Positions 16,679 through 25,055 of a DNA stretch of 61,805 nucleotides are shown one piece after another. The position numbers and the translations under genes were made by a program. Position 1 is the stretch's first letter, and the number at the start of each line of letters is the position of its first letter. The DNA is from DASRJG01 sp032124015 (GTDB lineage Bacteria; Acidobacteriota; Polarisedimenticolia; Polarisedimenticolales; DASRJG01). A model generated the notes under the pieces. That model saw only the letters and a program-made list of their open reading frames with translations. It was not told the DNA's origin and searched no databases. The stretch spans positions 1 through 61,805 of the forward strand of contig JAQBEH010000092.1 in NCBI GenBank assembly GCA_032124015.1, in the 5' to 3' direction.

Positions 16679-17683
16679 CTAATCCACCCAATCCGCGATG
16701 AACAGATTCGTCTCGCCCTTCACGGCGCCGTTCCGGTTGCTCGCGAATACGAGCGACTTGCCATCGGGTGAGAACATCGGAAACCCGTCGAACGTGTCAT
16801 TGAACGTCACGCGCTCGGCGCCGGTCCCATCATCTTTGATCATCCAGAGGTCGAAGTTGCGGCCGCCGGGGTCGGCGACGTTCGAGGCGTAGATGATCCG
16901 CTTGGCGTCGGGAAAGAAGTACGGGCCGAAGTTCGCGGCGCCGTTATGCGTGACCTGGAACGCGTTTTTCCCATCGGCGTCGGCGACGTACAACTCGAGC
17001 GCCATCGGGCGAATCTGGCTCTCGGCGACGAGCTCGAGGTACGTCTTGATCTCGGCCTCGGTCTTGGGGCGGGAGGCGCGCCAGACGATCCGTTTGCCGT
17101 CGCGAGAAAAAAACGCGCCACCGTCGTAGCCCAACTCATGGGTGATGCGCTTCACGTGCGAGCCGTCGGGGCGCATGGTGTAGAGATCGAGGTCGCCCTT
17201 CCTGAGCGAGGTGAAGATGATCGTCTTCCCGTCGGGCGAGAGCGTGGCTTCGGCGTCGTACCCAGGATTTTTCGTGATCCGCTTGATGCCGCTCCCATCG
17301 GCGTTCGCCGTGAAGATCTCGTAGCTCGGGTAGAGCTTCCAGACGTACCCCTTGGAGTAGTCCGGGTTCGCCGGACAGGCGTCGCCCGAAAGAAACGTCG
17401 ACGCGTACAGGGTTTTCTTCCCGTCGGGAAAGATGTACGAGCAGGTCGCCCTCCCCTTCCCGGAAGACAGCATCTTGACGTTGCCGCCGTCCTTGTCCAT
17501 CACGAAGATCTGGTCGCACTCCAATTCGTCGCGCTTCGATTGGAAGATCAGTTGCTTTCCGTCGGCCGACCAGTACGCCTCGGCGTTTTCACCGCCGAAC
17601 GTCAGCTGGCGGATGTTCGCAAGGTGCACTTCGCGCGGGTCGGGGGCGAGAAGGGCCAAAACGAGCAGTACGAGGTGGATCAT
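16679..17683 (-). CDS. TolB-like PD40 beta-propeller protein, exported
   Basis: This 334-residue protein has a short hydrophobic N terminus (IHLVLLVLALLAP) that should act as a signal peptide, then repeated PD40 blades such as AYWSADGKQLIFQS, ATLSPDGKTIIFTS and PMFSPDGKSLVFAS. It probably forms a six-bladed periplasmic propeller that binds a protein or glycan. The ATG at 17683 overlaps the thioesterase stop as ATGA and has GGAG 5 nt upstream. There is no peptidase domain. It is the last gene of an operon with a hotdog thioesterase and an enoyl-CoA hydratase. Confidence 0.8.
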   Translation of the reverse strand: MIHLVLLVLALLAPDPREVHLANIRQLTFGGENAEAYWSADGKQLIFQSKRDELECDQIFVMDKDGGNVKMLSSGKGRATCSYIFPDGKKTLYASTFLSGDACPANPDYSKGYVWKLYPSYEIFTANADGSGIKRITKNPGYDAEATLSPDGKTIIFTSLRKGDLDLYTMRPDGSHVKRITHELGYDGGAFFSRDGKRIVWRASRPKTEAEIKTYLELVAESQIRPMALELYVADADGKNAFQVTHNGAANFGPYFFPDAKRIIYASNVADPGGRNFDLWMIKDDGTGAERVTFNDTFDGFPMFSPDGKSLVFASNRNGAVKGETNLFIADWVD

Positions 17684-18090
17684 GGAGTCTCCAGATCGGC
17701 CGCGAGCAGGGCGCGCCACGCTGCGGAAATCGGCGCCTTCTTTCGGGCCGCGTAGTCGAATTGAACCTGGGTCGAGACCCCCTCAACGACCAGGCGACCG
17801 CCCTCCTTGGCGCGCCCTTCGTAGACCAGCTCCCACGAGCTGTCTCCGATGCGCACCGGGGCGCATCGCATCTCGATCGTCTCCAACATGTACACGGGGG
17901 AGCGAAAGTGGATCGTCGTCGAGGCGAGAATGAAATCGACCTCGGCCGCCGCTTTGAATCCCCGGCGCGAGCAGACGTAGCTCGTGCGCACCTCCTCGAA
18001 CCAGCTGACGTAGACGGCGTTGTTGACGTGTCCGAAGACGTCGGTGTCGCGCAGGGTGGCTTGAATCGCGAGCGTATGGGAGCCCTTCAC
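17680..18090 (-). CDS. Hotdog-fold acyl-CoA thioesterase (4HBT family)
   Basis: This 136-residue protein carries the 4HBT signature RDTDVFGHVNNAVYVSWFEE with the usual Asp near the active site. It should hydrolyse acyl-CoA thioesters in the cytoplasm. The GTG at 18090 forms a GTGA overlap with the enoyl-CoA hydratase stop, and its own stop forms ATGA with the PD40 gene, so the three genes are tightly coupled. The pairing suggests turnover of one acyl-CoA substrate; which one is not evident. Confidence 0.85.
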   Translation of the reverse strand: MKGSHTLAIQATLRDTDVFGHVNNAVYVSWFEEVRTSYVCSRRGFKAAAEVDFILASTTIHFRSPVYMLETIEMRCAPVRIGDSSWELVYEGRAKEGGRLVVEGVSTQVQFDYAARKKAPISAAWRALLAADLETP

Positions 18091-18869
18091 TTCGACTTCC
18101 CCTTGTCCTGAAGCTGAGCGACGATCGCCGCGATCCGCGACTTCGTCCCTGGAGAGAACCACCCGTCGATCCACTCGGGGATCAAGAGACGGTTATTCGC
18201 GCGGATGCGCTCGACGACCGGAGAGCGGAGGTAGCGTTTGGTCACGGCGAACGCCGAGGCGTCCTTCGCGACGAACTCTTCGAGGCGTTCGCGGGAGACG
18301 GCTTCAACGCTTGCGACATCGGCCAGCTCATCCGCAAGCCCGGCGCCAAGCGCGGCCTCGTCGGTGTAGTTCCGGCCGAGTAGCGCGATCTCGGTGAGCT
18401 TGTTCTTCGGCACGGCGTCTCTCACGATCAGCGCGACACCGAACGGGAGCGGCACGCCGACCTTCACCTCGTTGAGGCCCGTGACGGCGCCGCGTCCGAG
18501 CACCCGCCAGTCTGCGCACAAGGCGAGCACGCAGCCTCCCGCCAACGTATGACCGTGGAGCGCGGCGACCACCGGCTTCGGAAAGGTGTAGAGGGTCAGA
18601 ACAGCCGCCGAGAAGTGGCGCATGAAGCGCTCCATGGCCTCGCGGTCGAGTACGGCCAATTCTTGCAGGTCCAGCCCCGGAGAGAAGATCTTCCCCCCCG
18701 CGGTCAGCAAGACGCCCCGGATTTCCGGGTCCGATTCGGCCTCGGCAAGAACCGTGACGAGGCCCTCGACGAGCGCGTCGTTGATCGCGTTGCCGTGCTC
18801 GCGTTCCATGCGCACGACGCCGATCGGCCCCTCGCGTGTCAACGTCACCGGCTGCGGGTTGGAACTCAC
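18087..18869 (-). CDS. Enoyl-CoA hydratase/isomerase family protein
   Basis: This 260-residue crotonase-fold protein has the oxyanion-hole segments GKIFSPGLDLQEL and HGHTLAGGCVLALCADW. The positions that carry the two catalytic glutamates in hydratases are not clearly both acidic (GLNEVKVGVPLPFG), so an isomerase or other crotonase activity is possible. The GTG at 18869 is chosen because GGAGG lies 8 nt upstream; at 18878 the motif would touch the start codon. It is the first gene of a three-gene operon, divergent from the oxidoreductase. Confidence 0.82.
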   Translation of the reverse strand: MSSNPQPVTLTREGPIGVVRMEREHGNAINDALVEGLVTVLAEAESDPEIRGVLLTAGGKIFSPGLDLQELAVLDREAMERFMRHFSAAVLTLYTFPKPVVAALHGHTLAGGCVLALCADWRVLGRGAVTGLNEVKVGVPLPFGVALIVRDAVPKNKLTEIALLGRNYTDEAALGAGLADELADVASVEAVSRERLEEFVAKDASAFAVTKRYLRSPVVERIRANNRLLIPEWIDGWFSPGTKSRIAAIVAQLQDKGKSK

Positions 18870-18905
18870 GGAAGCCACCTCCGAGGATCATTCGGAACGC
18901 CGGAC

Positions 18906-18911
18906 TATAAT
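18906..18911 (+). promoter_or_regulatory. -10 box of the oxidoreductase gene
   Basis: A perfect TATAAT lies 23 nt before the ATG at 18935. The leader between them contains GGAGG at good spacing, so this transcript has a conventional short leader, unlike several others here. No convincing -35 hexamer is seen. Confidence 0.5.
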
Positions 18912-18934
18912 AGCGATCCCTCCGGAGGCCTCCC

Positions 18935-19876
18935 ATGAAAGCGGTCGCGATGCACGCCTTTGGCGGACCCGAGGTCCTGGTCGTGACCGACCTGCCTCGC
19001 CCCAAGCCCGACCGCGGAGAGCTCCTGATCCGCACGCTGGCGGCGGGGGTCAACCCGGTCGATTGGAAGATCCGCGAAGGAAGCCTGTCTCGGGTCCCCC
19101 ATGGATTTCCGCTGATACCCGGATGGGACGTCGCAGGTGTCGTGGACGAGTTGGGCGAAGGCTGCCAGCGGTTCCGCAAGGGGGAGCGCGTCTTCGCCTA
19201 CGCACGCAAGCTGCACATTCAATGGGGAACCTACGCCGAATACGTCTGTGTCCCCGAGCGTCACGTCGCGCTGATGCCGCCGAGCCTGCTCTTCGAAGAG
19301 GCGGCCGCGATCCCGTGCGCCGCTCTGACCGCCGAGCAAGCCTTGGCGCGCGCGGGGCTCGCGGCCGGCGCCACGCTCCTCGTCCTCAACGGCTCGGGGG
19401 GCGTCGGTCATTTCGCGCTGCAGCTTGCAAAAATCGCGGGCGCGCGCTCAATCGCGACCACCGGGCCGCGCAACCAGGAGTTCGTGATGAACCAGGGAGC
19501 CGAACACGCGATCGACTACACCCGCGACGACCTCGCCGCCGCGGTCACTGCGCGATTCCCCGGCGGCGTCGACGTCGTCTTGGACGCGATCGGCGGCGAG
19601 CCGCTGGCCGCCGCGCTTGCCGTCGCCAAACCGGGAGGCGTTATCGTGAGCGTGGTCGACACGCTCGACCCCGAAGCCGCAGCGGCACGGGGCGTGCGTT
19701 TCGAGCGGATCAGCTCCGCGCCGTCGGGCGAGCAGCTCGCGGTGTTCGCCGCCCACGCCGGACGCAAGACGCTTCGCCCCCACGTCCAGACGATCTTTCC
19801 CTTGGCGGAGGCGGCACAGGCCCAGGACGAATGCCGCGCCGGGCACGTCCGCGGCAAGCTGGTGCTGGCACTATGA
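18935..19876 (+). CDS. NADPH-dependent quinone/zinc-type alcohol dehydrogenase family oxidoreductase (MDR)
   Basis: This 313-residue protein begins MKAVAMHAFGGPEVL, typical of quinone oxidoreductase-like MDR enzymes. The GroES-like part includes AAGVNPVDWKIREG, and the Rossmann part includes LNGSGGVGHFALQLAK for NAD(P)H. No zinc ligands are evident, which fits the zinc-independent subgroup. GGAGG precedes the ATG. Its stop overlaps the next gene as ATGA, so the two are coupled. Confidence 0.88.
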   Translation: MKAVAMHAFGGPEVLVVTDLPRPKPDRGELLIRTLAAGVNPVDWKIREGSLSRVPHGFPLIPGWDVAGVVDELGEGCQRFRKGERVFAYARKLHIQWGTYAEYVCVPERHVALMPPSLLFEEAAAIPCAALTAEQALARAGLAAGATLLVLNGSGGVGHFALQLAKIAGARSIATTGPRNQEFVMNQGAEHAIDYTRDDLAAAVTARFPGGVDVVLDAIGGEPLAAALAVAKPGGVIVSVVDTLDPEAAAARGVRFERISSAPSGEQLAVFAAHAGRKTLRPHVQTIFPLAEAAQAQDECRAGHVRGKLVLAL

Positions 19877-20673
19877 GCGCGCACGGCCTGACGCACACGC
19901 ACTTCACGACCGAAGACGGCGCCGACATCTCGTACCGGATCCGCCGCGGGCGCGATCCCCTCGTCCTGATTCACGGCCTGGGCTGCGACGCCTCGATGTG
20001 GGACGGCGTCGTCGCGGCGCTCCCGTCCGATGTCGCGCTCGTCATCCCCGAGCTGCGCGGCCACGGCGCGTCGACCTTGGGCTGGCGGGCCCCGTCGGTC
20101 GACCAATGGGCCGACGACGTCTGGCGGTTGCTCGAGCTCAACAAGATCGAAGCCCCCGCGATCGCCGGACTCTCGATGGGCGGGTACACGGCATTCGGCA
20201 TCGCCGCGGCGCACCCCGGCCTCGCGCGGGCATTCGCGTTCGTCAGCACGGGCGCCGCACCGGACGACGAGGCCGGAAGGCTTAGGCGCGCCGCGGGGAT
20301 CGCGACGATCCGCCGCGAGGGGTGGCGGCGATTCGCCGCCGCGTTGACCCCGAGCCTCCTGAACCCCAACGGCCCGCAGTTCCCGGCGCACAGCAAGCAC
20401 CTGGTGGCGATGTTCGAGCACGCCGGGGACTGGGGCCTCCCACCCACGCTGATGGCTTTGGCCGCGCGTCCGGACCGGCGGGAGTTGCTCCCGAAGATCG
20501 ACGTCCCTTCGATCGTGATCGTCGGAGCGGTCGATCTCCTCACGCCGGAGGAGAAGGCGAAAGAGATCGCCTCGGGCATCCCGGACGCGCGCTTGCACGT
20601 CCTCCCCAAGGTCGCGCACCTGAGCGCAATGGAAGCCCCGGCCGAGGTCGCCGACCTGCTCGGGATGCTGTAA
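19873..20673 (+). CDS. Alpha/beta hydrolase
   Basis: This 266-residue protein has LVLIHGLGCDASMW for the oxyanion hole, the nucleophile elbow GLSMGG, an Asp in AVDLLTP and a His in VAHLSAME, giving a complete catalytic triad. It could be an esterase, lactonase or haloperoxidase-like enzyme; the sequence does not decide. The start overlaps the upstream oxidoreductase stop as ATGA. dinB follows 8 bp later. Confidence 0.87.
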   Translation: MSAHGLTHTHFTTEDGADISYRIRRGRDPLVLIHGLGCDASMWDGVVAALPSDVALVIPELRGHGASTLGWRAPSVDQWADDVWRLLELNKIEAPAIAGLSMGGYTAFGIAAAHPGLARAFAFVSTGAAPDDEAGRLRRAAGIATIRREGWRRFAAALTPSLLNPNGPQFPAHSKHLVAMFEHAGDWGLPPTLMALAARPDRRELLPKIDVPSIVIVGAVDLLTPEEKAKEIASGIPDARLHVLPKVAHLSAMEAPAEVADLLGML

Positions 20674-20681
20674 GGCCCACC

Positions 20682-21890
20682 GTGCACCCGCCAAGGGTCA
20701 TCTTGCACCTCGACATGGACGCGTTCTATGCGGCCGTCGAAGTGCGAGAGAACCCGGAACTGGCGGGGAAACCTCTCATCATCGGCCACAACGGTAAGCG
20801 CGGCGTCGTGTCGACCTGCTCGTACGAGGCGCGCAAGTTCGGAGTCCACTCCGCGATGCCGTCCGTGACGGCCGCGAGACTGTGCCCCGGCGCGATCTGG
20901 CTCCCCGGACGGATGGACTTGTACGTCGAGGTCTCGAGGCGCTTGCGCCGGATCCTCGACGAGGAAGCGCCGGTCGTCGAGCCGCTCTCGATCGACGAGG
21001 CGTTCCTCGAAATGACCGGATTGGCGAAGGACTTGGCGCACGGTGCGGTCATCGCGCGAAAGCTCAAAGACCGCATCCGCGCCGAGGAACGGCTCACGGC
21101 GTCGGTCGGCGTCGCGCCGAACAAGTTCCTGGCGAAGCTCGCCTCCGACCTCGAGAAGCCGGACGGCCTTTGCGTCTTCCCGCAGGAGGACGTGGAACGG
21201 CGGCTGTGGCCTCTCCCCGTCCGGCGATTGTGGGGTGTCGGTCCGAAATCCGAGGAGGTTCTCCATCGTGGCGGACTGAAAACGATCGGCGACGTCGCCC
21301 GCGTTCCGGAGGCGGGGCTCGCGACACTCGTGGGCCCCGGCATGGCGGCGCACCTTCACGCCTTGGCCCACGGCAAGGACGACCGTCCCGTCCACGCCGA
21401 TCAGGAGGCCAAGTCGATCTCGGAAGAGCGCACGTACGGCGACGATCTGACCGACCCGCGCGAGATCGACCGCGAGCTGCTCGCTCGCGCCGACGGCGTT
21501 GCGCGCACGTTGCGGCGCGACGGACTCGCGGGACGGACGGTGCACCTCAAGGTGCGCACGGGCGACTTCACCACGTCCACGCGATCGCTGACGCTCCACG
21601 ACCCGACCGACCTCGCGGACGCGATCGTCGAGGCGGCGCGCACGATGTACCGCGAGCGCATCGACCTTCACGGGAAGGGCGTGCGTCTTCTCGGGGTCGG
21701 CGTGAGCGGCCTCTTTCGCGCCTCAAGCTCGCCCGGGTCGCTGTTCCCCGACCCAGCCACGGATCGCTCGCGCAGGTTGGCCGAGGCGCAAGACGCGGTC
21801 AACGACAAGCTCGGCGAGGACGTCGTCACCCGCGCCAGCCTGCTTCGCCGGAAGAGCCGCGAAGCGTCCAGCCTTCCGACCGTCGATTAA
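20682..21890 (+). CDS. dinB: DNA polymerase IV (Y family)
   Basis: This is a translesion polymerase acting at stalled forks. The 402-residue protein has LHLDMDAFYAAVE and LSIDEAFLEM with the three catalytic carboxylates, then ASVGVAPNKFLAKLAS, two HhH motifs and the little-finger domain. The GTG at 20682 is chosen because the conserved N terminus begins five residues later; the longer frame lies inside the hydrolase gene. No beta-clamp peptide was confidently identified at the C terminus. It is the last gene of a three-gene run and is followed by a palindromic repeat. Confidence 0.93.
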   Translation: MHPPRVILHLDMDAFYAAVEVRENPELAGKPLIIGHNGKRGVVSTCSYEARKFGVHSAMPSVTAARLCPGAIWLPGRMDLYVEVSRRLRRILDEEAPVVEPLSIDEAFLEMTGLAKDLAHGAVIARKLKDRIRAEERLTASVGVAPNKFLAKLASDLEKPDGLCVFPQEDVERRLWPLPVRRLWGVGPKSEEVLHRGGLKTIGDVARVPEAGLATLVGPGMAAHLHALAHGKDDRPVHADQEAKSISEERTYGDDLTDPREIDRELLARADGVARTLRRDGLAGRTVHLKVRTGDFTTSTRSLTLHDPTDLADAIVEAARTMYRERIDLHGKGVRLLGVGVSGLFRASSSPGSLFPDPATDRSRRLAEAQDAVNDKLGEDVVTRASLLRRKSREASSLPTVD

Positions 21891-21911
21891 TAGGGGACAG
21901 TCCACTTTTTC
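21889..21911. repeat. Degenerate palindrome (GGGGACAGTCC variant)
   Basis: AATAGGGGACAGTCCACTTTTT begins within the dinB stop codon. The stem AGGGGA/TCC(A)CT has one mismatch around loop CAG, and a T-run follows on the plus strand, so it may terminate the dinB transcript. Confidence 0.75.
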
Positions 21912-22012
21912 TTACAAACTCGAAGGGATCGTTGCCGGCACGAAACCCGGTTTGGAGACTTCCCGACAGAAATCGTGGAATCGACGGGATCCCCGGCGTA
22001 CTCTTCGTGGCG

Positions 22013-22576
22013 ATGACCTCGATCCGACACGAAGTGAAACTCATCACCGCCGAGCAGCTCTACGAGCTTTCCGACGATGGTCTCAACTACGAGTTGCTCC
22101 GTGGCACGCTGGTGTCCGAGCCGGTCCCCGGTCGGCTTCACGGACGAACGGTGGCAAGGATCTCCAAGCTCCTCTCGATTTTCGTCGATTCCCGGCGATT
22201 GGGCGTCGTCTACACCGGAGACACCGGTTTCGTGCTGGCCCGTCAACCCGACACCGTTCGTGGACCCGACGTTGCTTTCATGACCAACGAGAGGGAGCGC
22301 GAAACCGAGGGCGCCCGTCCCTACATCCCCGGAGCGCCCGACCTCGCAGTCGAGATCGTTTCTCCGAGCGACCGGACGAGAGAGGTCCTCGGCAAGGTCT
22401 CCGATTATCTCGCCGCCGGGAGTCGCATCGTCTGGGTCGTGAATCCCGTCCGCGAGGAAGTCAGCGTCTTCCGCTCCCCCTTCGCTCCTCGCGTGCTCGC
22501 CAGCACCGACCTGCTCGACGGTGAGGATGTCCTACCGGGCTTTTCCGTCACCATCGCCGAAATCTTTGAGAATTGA
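22013..22576 (+). CDS. Uma2 family restriction-endonuclease-fold protein (DUF820)
   Basis: This 187-residue protein belongs to the Uma2/DUF820 family with a PD-(D/E)XK core: RGPDVAF supplies the first Asp, and APDLAVEIVSPSDRTREVLGK contains the E-x-V motif and downstream Lys. The role of these proteins, abundant in cyanobacteria and soil bacteria, is unknown; nuclease activity is predicted from the fold. The ATG at 22013 follows a TACTCT box by 8 nt and has no Shine-Dalgarno. Palindromes lie before and after it, so it may be a mobile cargo gene. Confidence 0.82.
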   Translation: MTSIRHEVKLITAEQLYELSDDGLNYELLRGTLVSEPVPGRLHGRTVARISKLLSIFVDSRRLGVVYTGDTGFVLARQPDTVRGPDVAFMTNERERETEGARPYIPGAPDLAVEIVSPSDRTREVLGKVSDYLAAGSRIVWVVNPVREEVSVFRSPFAPRVLASTDLLDGEDVLPGFSVTIAEIFEN

Positions 22577-22577
22577 C

Positions 22578-22598
22578 AAAAGGGGAGTGTCCCCTTTT
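22578..22598. terminator. Palindromic repeat acting as bidirectional terminator between convergent genes
   Basis: AAAAGGGGA and TCCCCTTTT pair perfectly over 9 bp with loop GTG. The element fills the gap between the Uma2 stop (22574-22576) and the yajQ stop (22598-22600) almost exactly. Each strand has a G/C stem followed by a T-run, as in a bidirectional intrinsic terminator, and it belongs to the dispersed repeat family. Confidence 0.75.
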
Positions 22599-23104
22599 CA
22601 CTGACTCCGGAAGTTCCCGAAATTCAACTCGACCCCGAAATCGTGTTGTCGAAGAAGCCCCATCACGTTCTGCAGTTCGTCGCGCGACGGGGAGCTGACG
22701 CGGACCTGGTCGGCCTGGATCGCGACCTGGACCTTCTTGAGCTTGTTCTCTTTGACGAACTTGACGATCTCGCGCGCGGTTTCGATCGGAATCCCCTGCT
22801 GGAGCTCGATCTCCTGGCGGGCGGTGCCCAACGCGGCACTGTCGATCTTCCCCGGCGTCAAGTTCCGCAGCGGTACCTTGCGGCGCACCAGTTTGGTCTG
22901 CAAGACATCCCAGATCGCCTTGATCTTGAACTCATCGGGACCGGTGAGAATGATCTTGTTGTCGGCGCGGAGCAGCTCGACACCGACCTTGATCCCCTTG
23001 AAGTCGAAGCGCTGGGTGATCTCTTTCACCGCTTGGTTGACCGCGTTGTCGACCTCTTGAAGGTCGCACCCGGTCGTGATGTCGAAGCTCTGCGTCACCG
23101 CCAT
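22598..23104 (-). CDS. yajQ: YajQ family nucleotide-binding protein
   Basis: This 168-residue protein starts MAVTQSFDITTGCDLQEVDN and has two ferredoxin-like repeats, including EITQRFDFKGIK and IPIETAREIVKFVKE. YajQ-type proteins bind nucleotides or RNA, and a Xanthomonas member is a cyclic-di-GMP receptor. The ATG at 23104 has GGAGG 8 nt upstream; the longer frame lies in the oxidoreductase gene. It follows the molybdopterin oxidoreductase by 5 bp and is probably cotranscribed with it. Confidence 0.93.
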   Translation of the reverse strand: MAVTQSFDITTGCDLQEVDNAVNQAVKEITQRFDFKGIKVGVELLRADNKIILTGPDEFKIKAIWDVLQTKLVRRKVPLRNLTPGKIDSAALGTARQEIELQQGIPIETAREIVKFVKENKLKKVQVAIQADQVRVSSPSRDELQNVMGLLRQHDFGVELNFGNFRSQ

Positions 23105-23109
23105 GCGCG

Positions 23110-25032
23110 TTACCTCCGCTCCACCCGAACAGGAGTGTCGTAGTACCTGGCGCCGCCCCCCGCATCCGTGGCGGCCGCCGGGATCAAGGCGTTGGCGCAG
23201 CGGCCGTCCTTCAGCCATCCCCCCTTGGCCATGAGGACGACGTCGTGCCGCTGCCTTGCATCGAATTTAAGTCTTACGTCCATCGCGCCAAGCTCCGAGG
23301 TGATCCGCGCGAGCTCCCCGTCATGGAATCCGTCGGCGGCCTCCGGGTGCAAGGTCGCGACCGCTGGGCCGTCCTGCCCCCGTGGATGCGCCCACTGCGA
23401 CGACTGCGCCTTCTCGGTCGAGAACGCCATCAAGAGGAGTGGCCGCTCCGCCGTGGGCCGCGCGGGCTCCGGGTCGGCTTCGTGGATCAGGTTGACGCGA
23501 CCCGTCGGGGTCTTGAACTTCCGGTCGGCGAAGAGGATCTTCGCCGCGATCGGGTTTCTGACGTATCCGTGGCGGATCGCCTCGAGCGAGGCGCCCTTGT
23601 CGAACACTCGCCCGAGGAATCGCTTCTTCCAGGTTTCAGTGTCGTCGGCGAAATGCTCGTGAAGCCCGAGTCTCTGGGCTAACGCCTGTGCTACGGCGTA
23701 GTCGGTTTTTACGCCATCGGGCGCGGGGACCACGGGACGGACCTCGCCCAACCAATGATGCCCGTACGCGCCGACGAGATCGTCGTCTTCCAACATCGTG
23801 GTCGTCGGGAGCACGACGTGAGCGGCTCGTGCCGTGTCGGTGAGGAACGAATCCACGACGACGGTCAGCTCCCGCGTCTCGAGCGCCCGCTTCACCGTGT
23901 GCGAGTCGGGGAGCATCGCCACCGGGTTGCCCGCGGTCACCCACACCATCCGGATCGCGGGGTCTGCCGCCTCGAGGATCTCCCTGCCGAGGACCGGTTC
24001 GAGCAACTGCCGTGGCGGCTCGACACCCTTCCCGCCGAACGATGTATCGAAGGCGCCGCGACGCTTGAAGTAAAACGACACGCCGCCGCCTGAAACGCCG
24101 AGGTTCCCGCTGATCGCGCCTAACGCATCAAGGAGCCGCACGGTGGCGGAACCGTTGGCCTTCCGCTGCATCCCCCAGCCGACGAGGATCGCCGAAGGCC
24201 CCGCGGCGTAGAGATCCGCAACCCTCACGAGCTCGGCCGGCGTCACGTCGGCGAGCGTCGCCCAGGCCTGAAGGTCGCGAGAAAACGCCAGGGCGCGGAA
24301 CGCGTCGAGATGATCGCAGTAGGTCGCCGCCAGCGGATCGGCCTTCCCGGTCTCGAACAACCGCCGCGCGATCCCCAGCGCCAGGGCGATGTCCCCGCCC
24401 GGCCGCGGCTGCACGTAAAGCTCCGCGAGGTCGGCGCCGCGGTGGCGCACCGGATCGATCATCACGATCCGCGCCCCCTTCTCCCTCGCCTCTTTGAGGA
24501 TCGGGAGCAGGTGCACGCTGCTGACGTGCGGGTTCTTCCCCCAGATCAAGATCGTCTTCGCATTGAGAAGGTCGAACAGGTCGTTGCTGTCTTCCTCGCC
24601 GAAATCCGCAAGCTGGGCCGCGTCCCCTGCCCCCGAGCAGATGTCGCCGCTTTTCACCGCGCACGGACCGAACAGCTCGAACAGCCGATCGTTGAGGAAC
24701 TTCATGATCCCCAGCGTGCCGCCGCTCCTGTAGTGGAGGATCGCGGCGGCGCCGGATTCGGTCTTGATGCGCAGCATCTTTTCCGCGATTCGATCGAGCG
24801 CGTCGTCCCACGATACCGGGTGGAACGCGCCGTTCCTCTTGACGAGCGGCGAGGTGATGCGCTCGGGGTCGTACTGGCGCTCAAGGAAGCGGCTCGTCCG
24901 ATAGCAGAGGAAGCCCTGGGTCACCGGGTGGTCGGGGTCGCCCTGGATCCTTTTCACCCGGCCATCTTCGACCGTCGCCACGATGCCGCAGGCGTCGGGA
25001 CAATCGCGGTTACAAGTGGTCCGGACCTTCAT
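23110..25032 (-). CDS. Cytoplasmic molybdopterin oxidoreductase
   Basis: This 640-residue protein of the DMSO-reductase superfamily has an N-terminal [4Fe-4S] site, TTCNRDCPDACG plus GFLCYRTS. The Mo-bis-MGD domains follow, with IWGKNPHVSS and WVTAGNPVAM. At the Mo-ligand region, SGDICSGAGD offers a Cys rather than selenocysteine. No Tat signal is present, so it should act in the cytoplasm. The family includes formate dehydrogenase-like and polysulfide/thiosulfate reductase-like enzymes; the substrate is not predictable. No electron-transfer subunit is adjacent. A TAGCCT box lies 6 nt before the ATG. Confidence 0.88.
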   Translation of the reverse strand: MKVRTTCNRDCPDACGIVATVEDGRVKRIQGDPDHPVTQGFLCYRTSRFLERQYDPERITSPLVKRNGAFHPVSWDDALDRIAEKMLRIKTESGAAAILHYRSGGTLGIMKFLNDRLFELFGPCAVKSGDICSGAGDAAQLADFGEEDSNDLFDLLNAKTILIWGKNPHVSSVHLLPILKEAREKGARIVMIDPVRHRGADLAELYVQPRPGGDIALALGIARRLFETGKADPLAATYCDHLDAFRALAFSRDLQAWATLADVTPAELVRVADLYAAGPSAILVGWGMQRKANGSATVRLLDALGAISGNLGVSGGGVSFYFKRRGAFDTSFGGKGVEPPRQLLEPVLGREILEAADPAIRMVWVTAGNPVAMLPDSHTVKRALETRELTVVVDSFLTDTARAAHVVLPTTTMLEDDDLVGAYGHHWLGEVRPVVPAPDGVKTDYAVAQALAQRLGLHEHFADDTETWKKRFLGRVFDKGASLEAIRHGYVRNPIAAKILFADRKFKTPTGRVNLIHEADPEPARPTAERPLLLMAFSTEKAQSSQWAHPRGQDGPAVATLHPEAADGFHDGELARITSELGAMDVRLKFDARQRHDVVLMAKGGWLKDGRCANALIPAAATDAGGGARYYDTPVRVERR

Positions 25033-25038
25033 CCGGGA

Positions 25039-25048
25039 AGGCTATCAT
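25039..25048. promoter_or_regulatory. Overlapping divergent -10 boxes (25032 minus and 25056 plus)
   Basis: TATCAT (25043-25048, plus) ends 7 nt before the ATG at 25056, and TAGCCT (25039-25044, minus) ends 6 nt before the ATG at 25032. Only 23 bp separate the two start codons, the same arrangement as at 3955-3977. Confidence 0.35.
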
Positions 25049-25055
25049 CGGCGCC

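Noticed and set aside
18622..20673. A 683-codon plus-strand frame ending in the alpha/beta hydrolase
   Set aside because: Sequence before 19873 is a shadow of the hydratase and oxidoreductase genes; the hydrolase start overlaps the upstream stop as ATGA.
22013..22576. Uma2 gene as part of a restriction-modification or toxin-antitoxin system
   Set aside because: No methyltransferase, antitoxin or specificity gene is adjacent; neighbours are dinB and yajQ.
23660..24790. Possible selenocysteine in the molybdopterin oxidoreductase
   Set aside because: The frame has no in-frame TGA and the Mo-ligand region carries Cys (SGDICSGAG).
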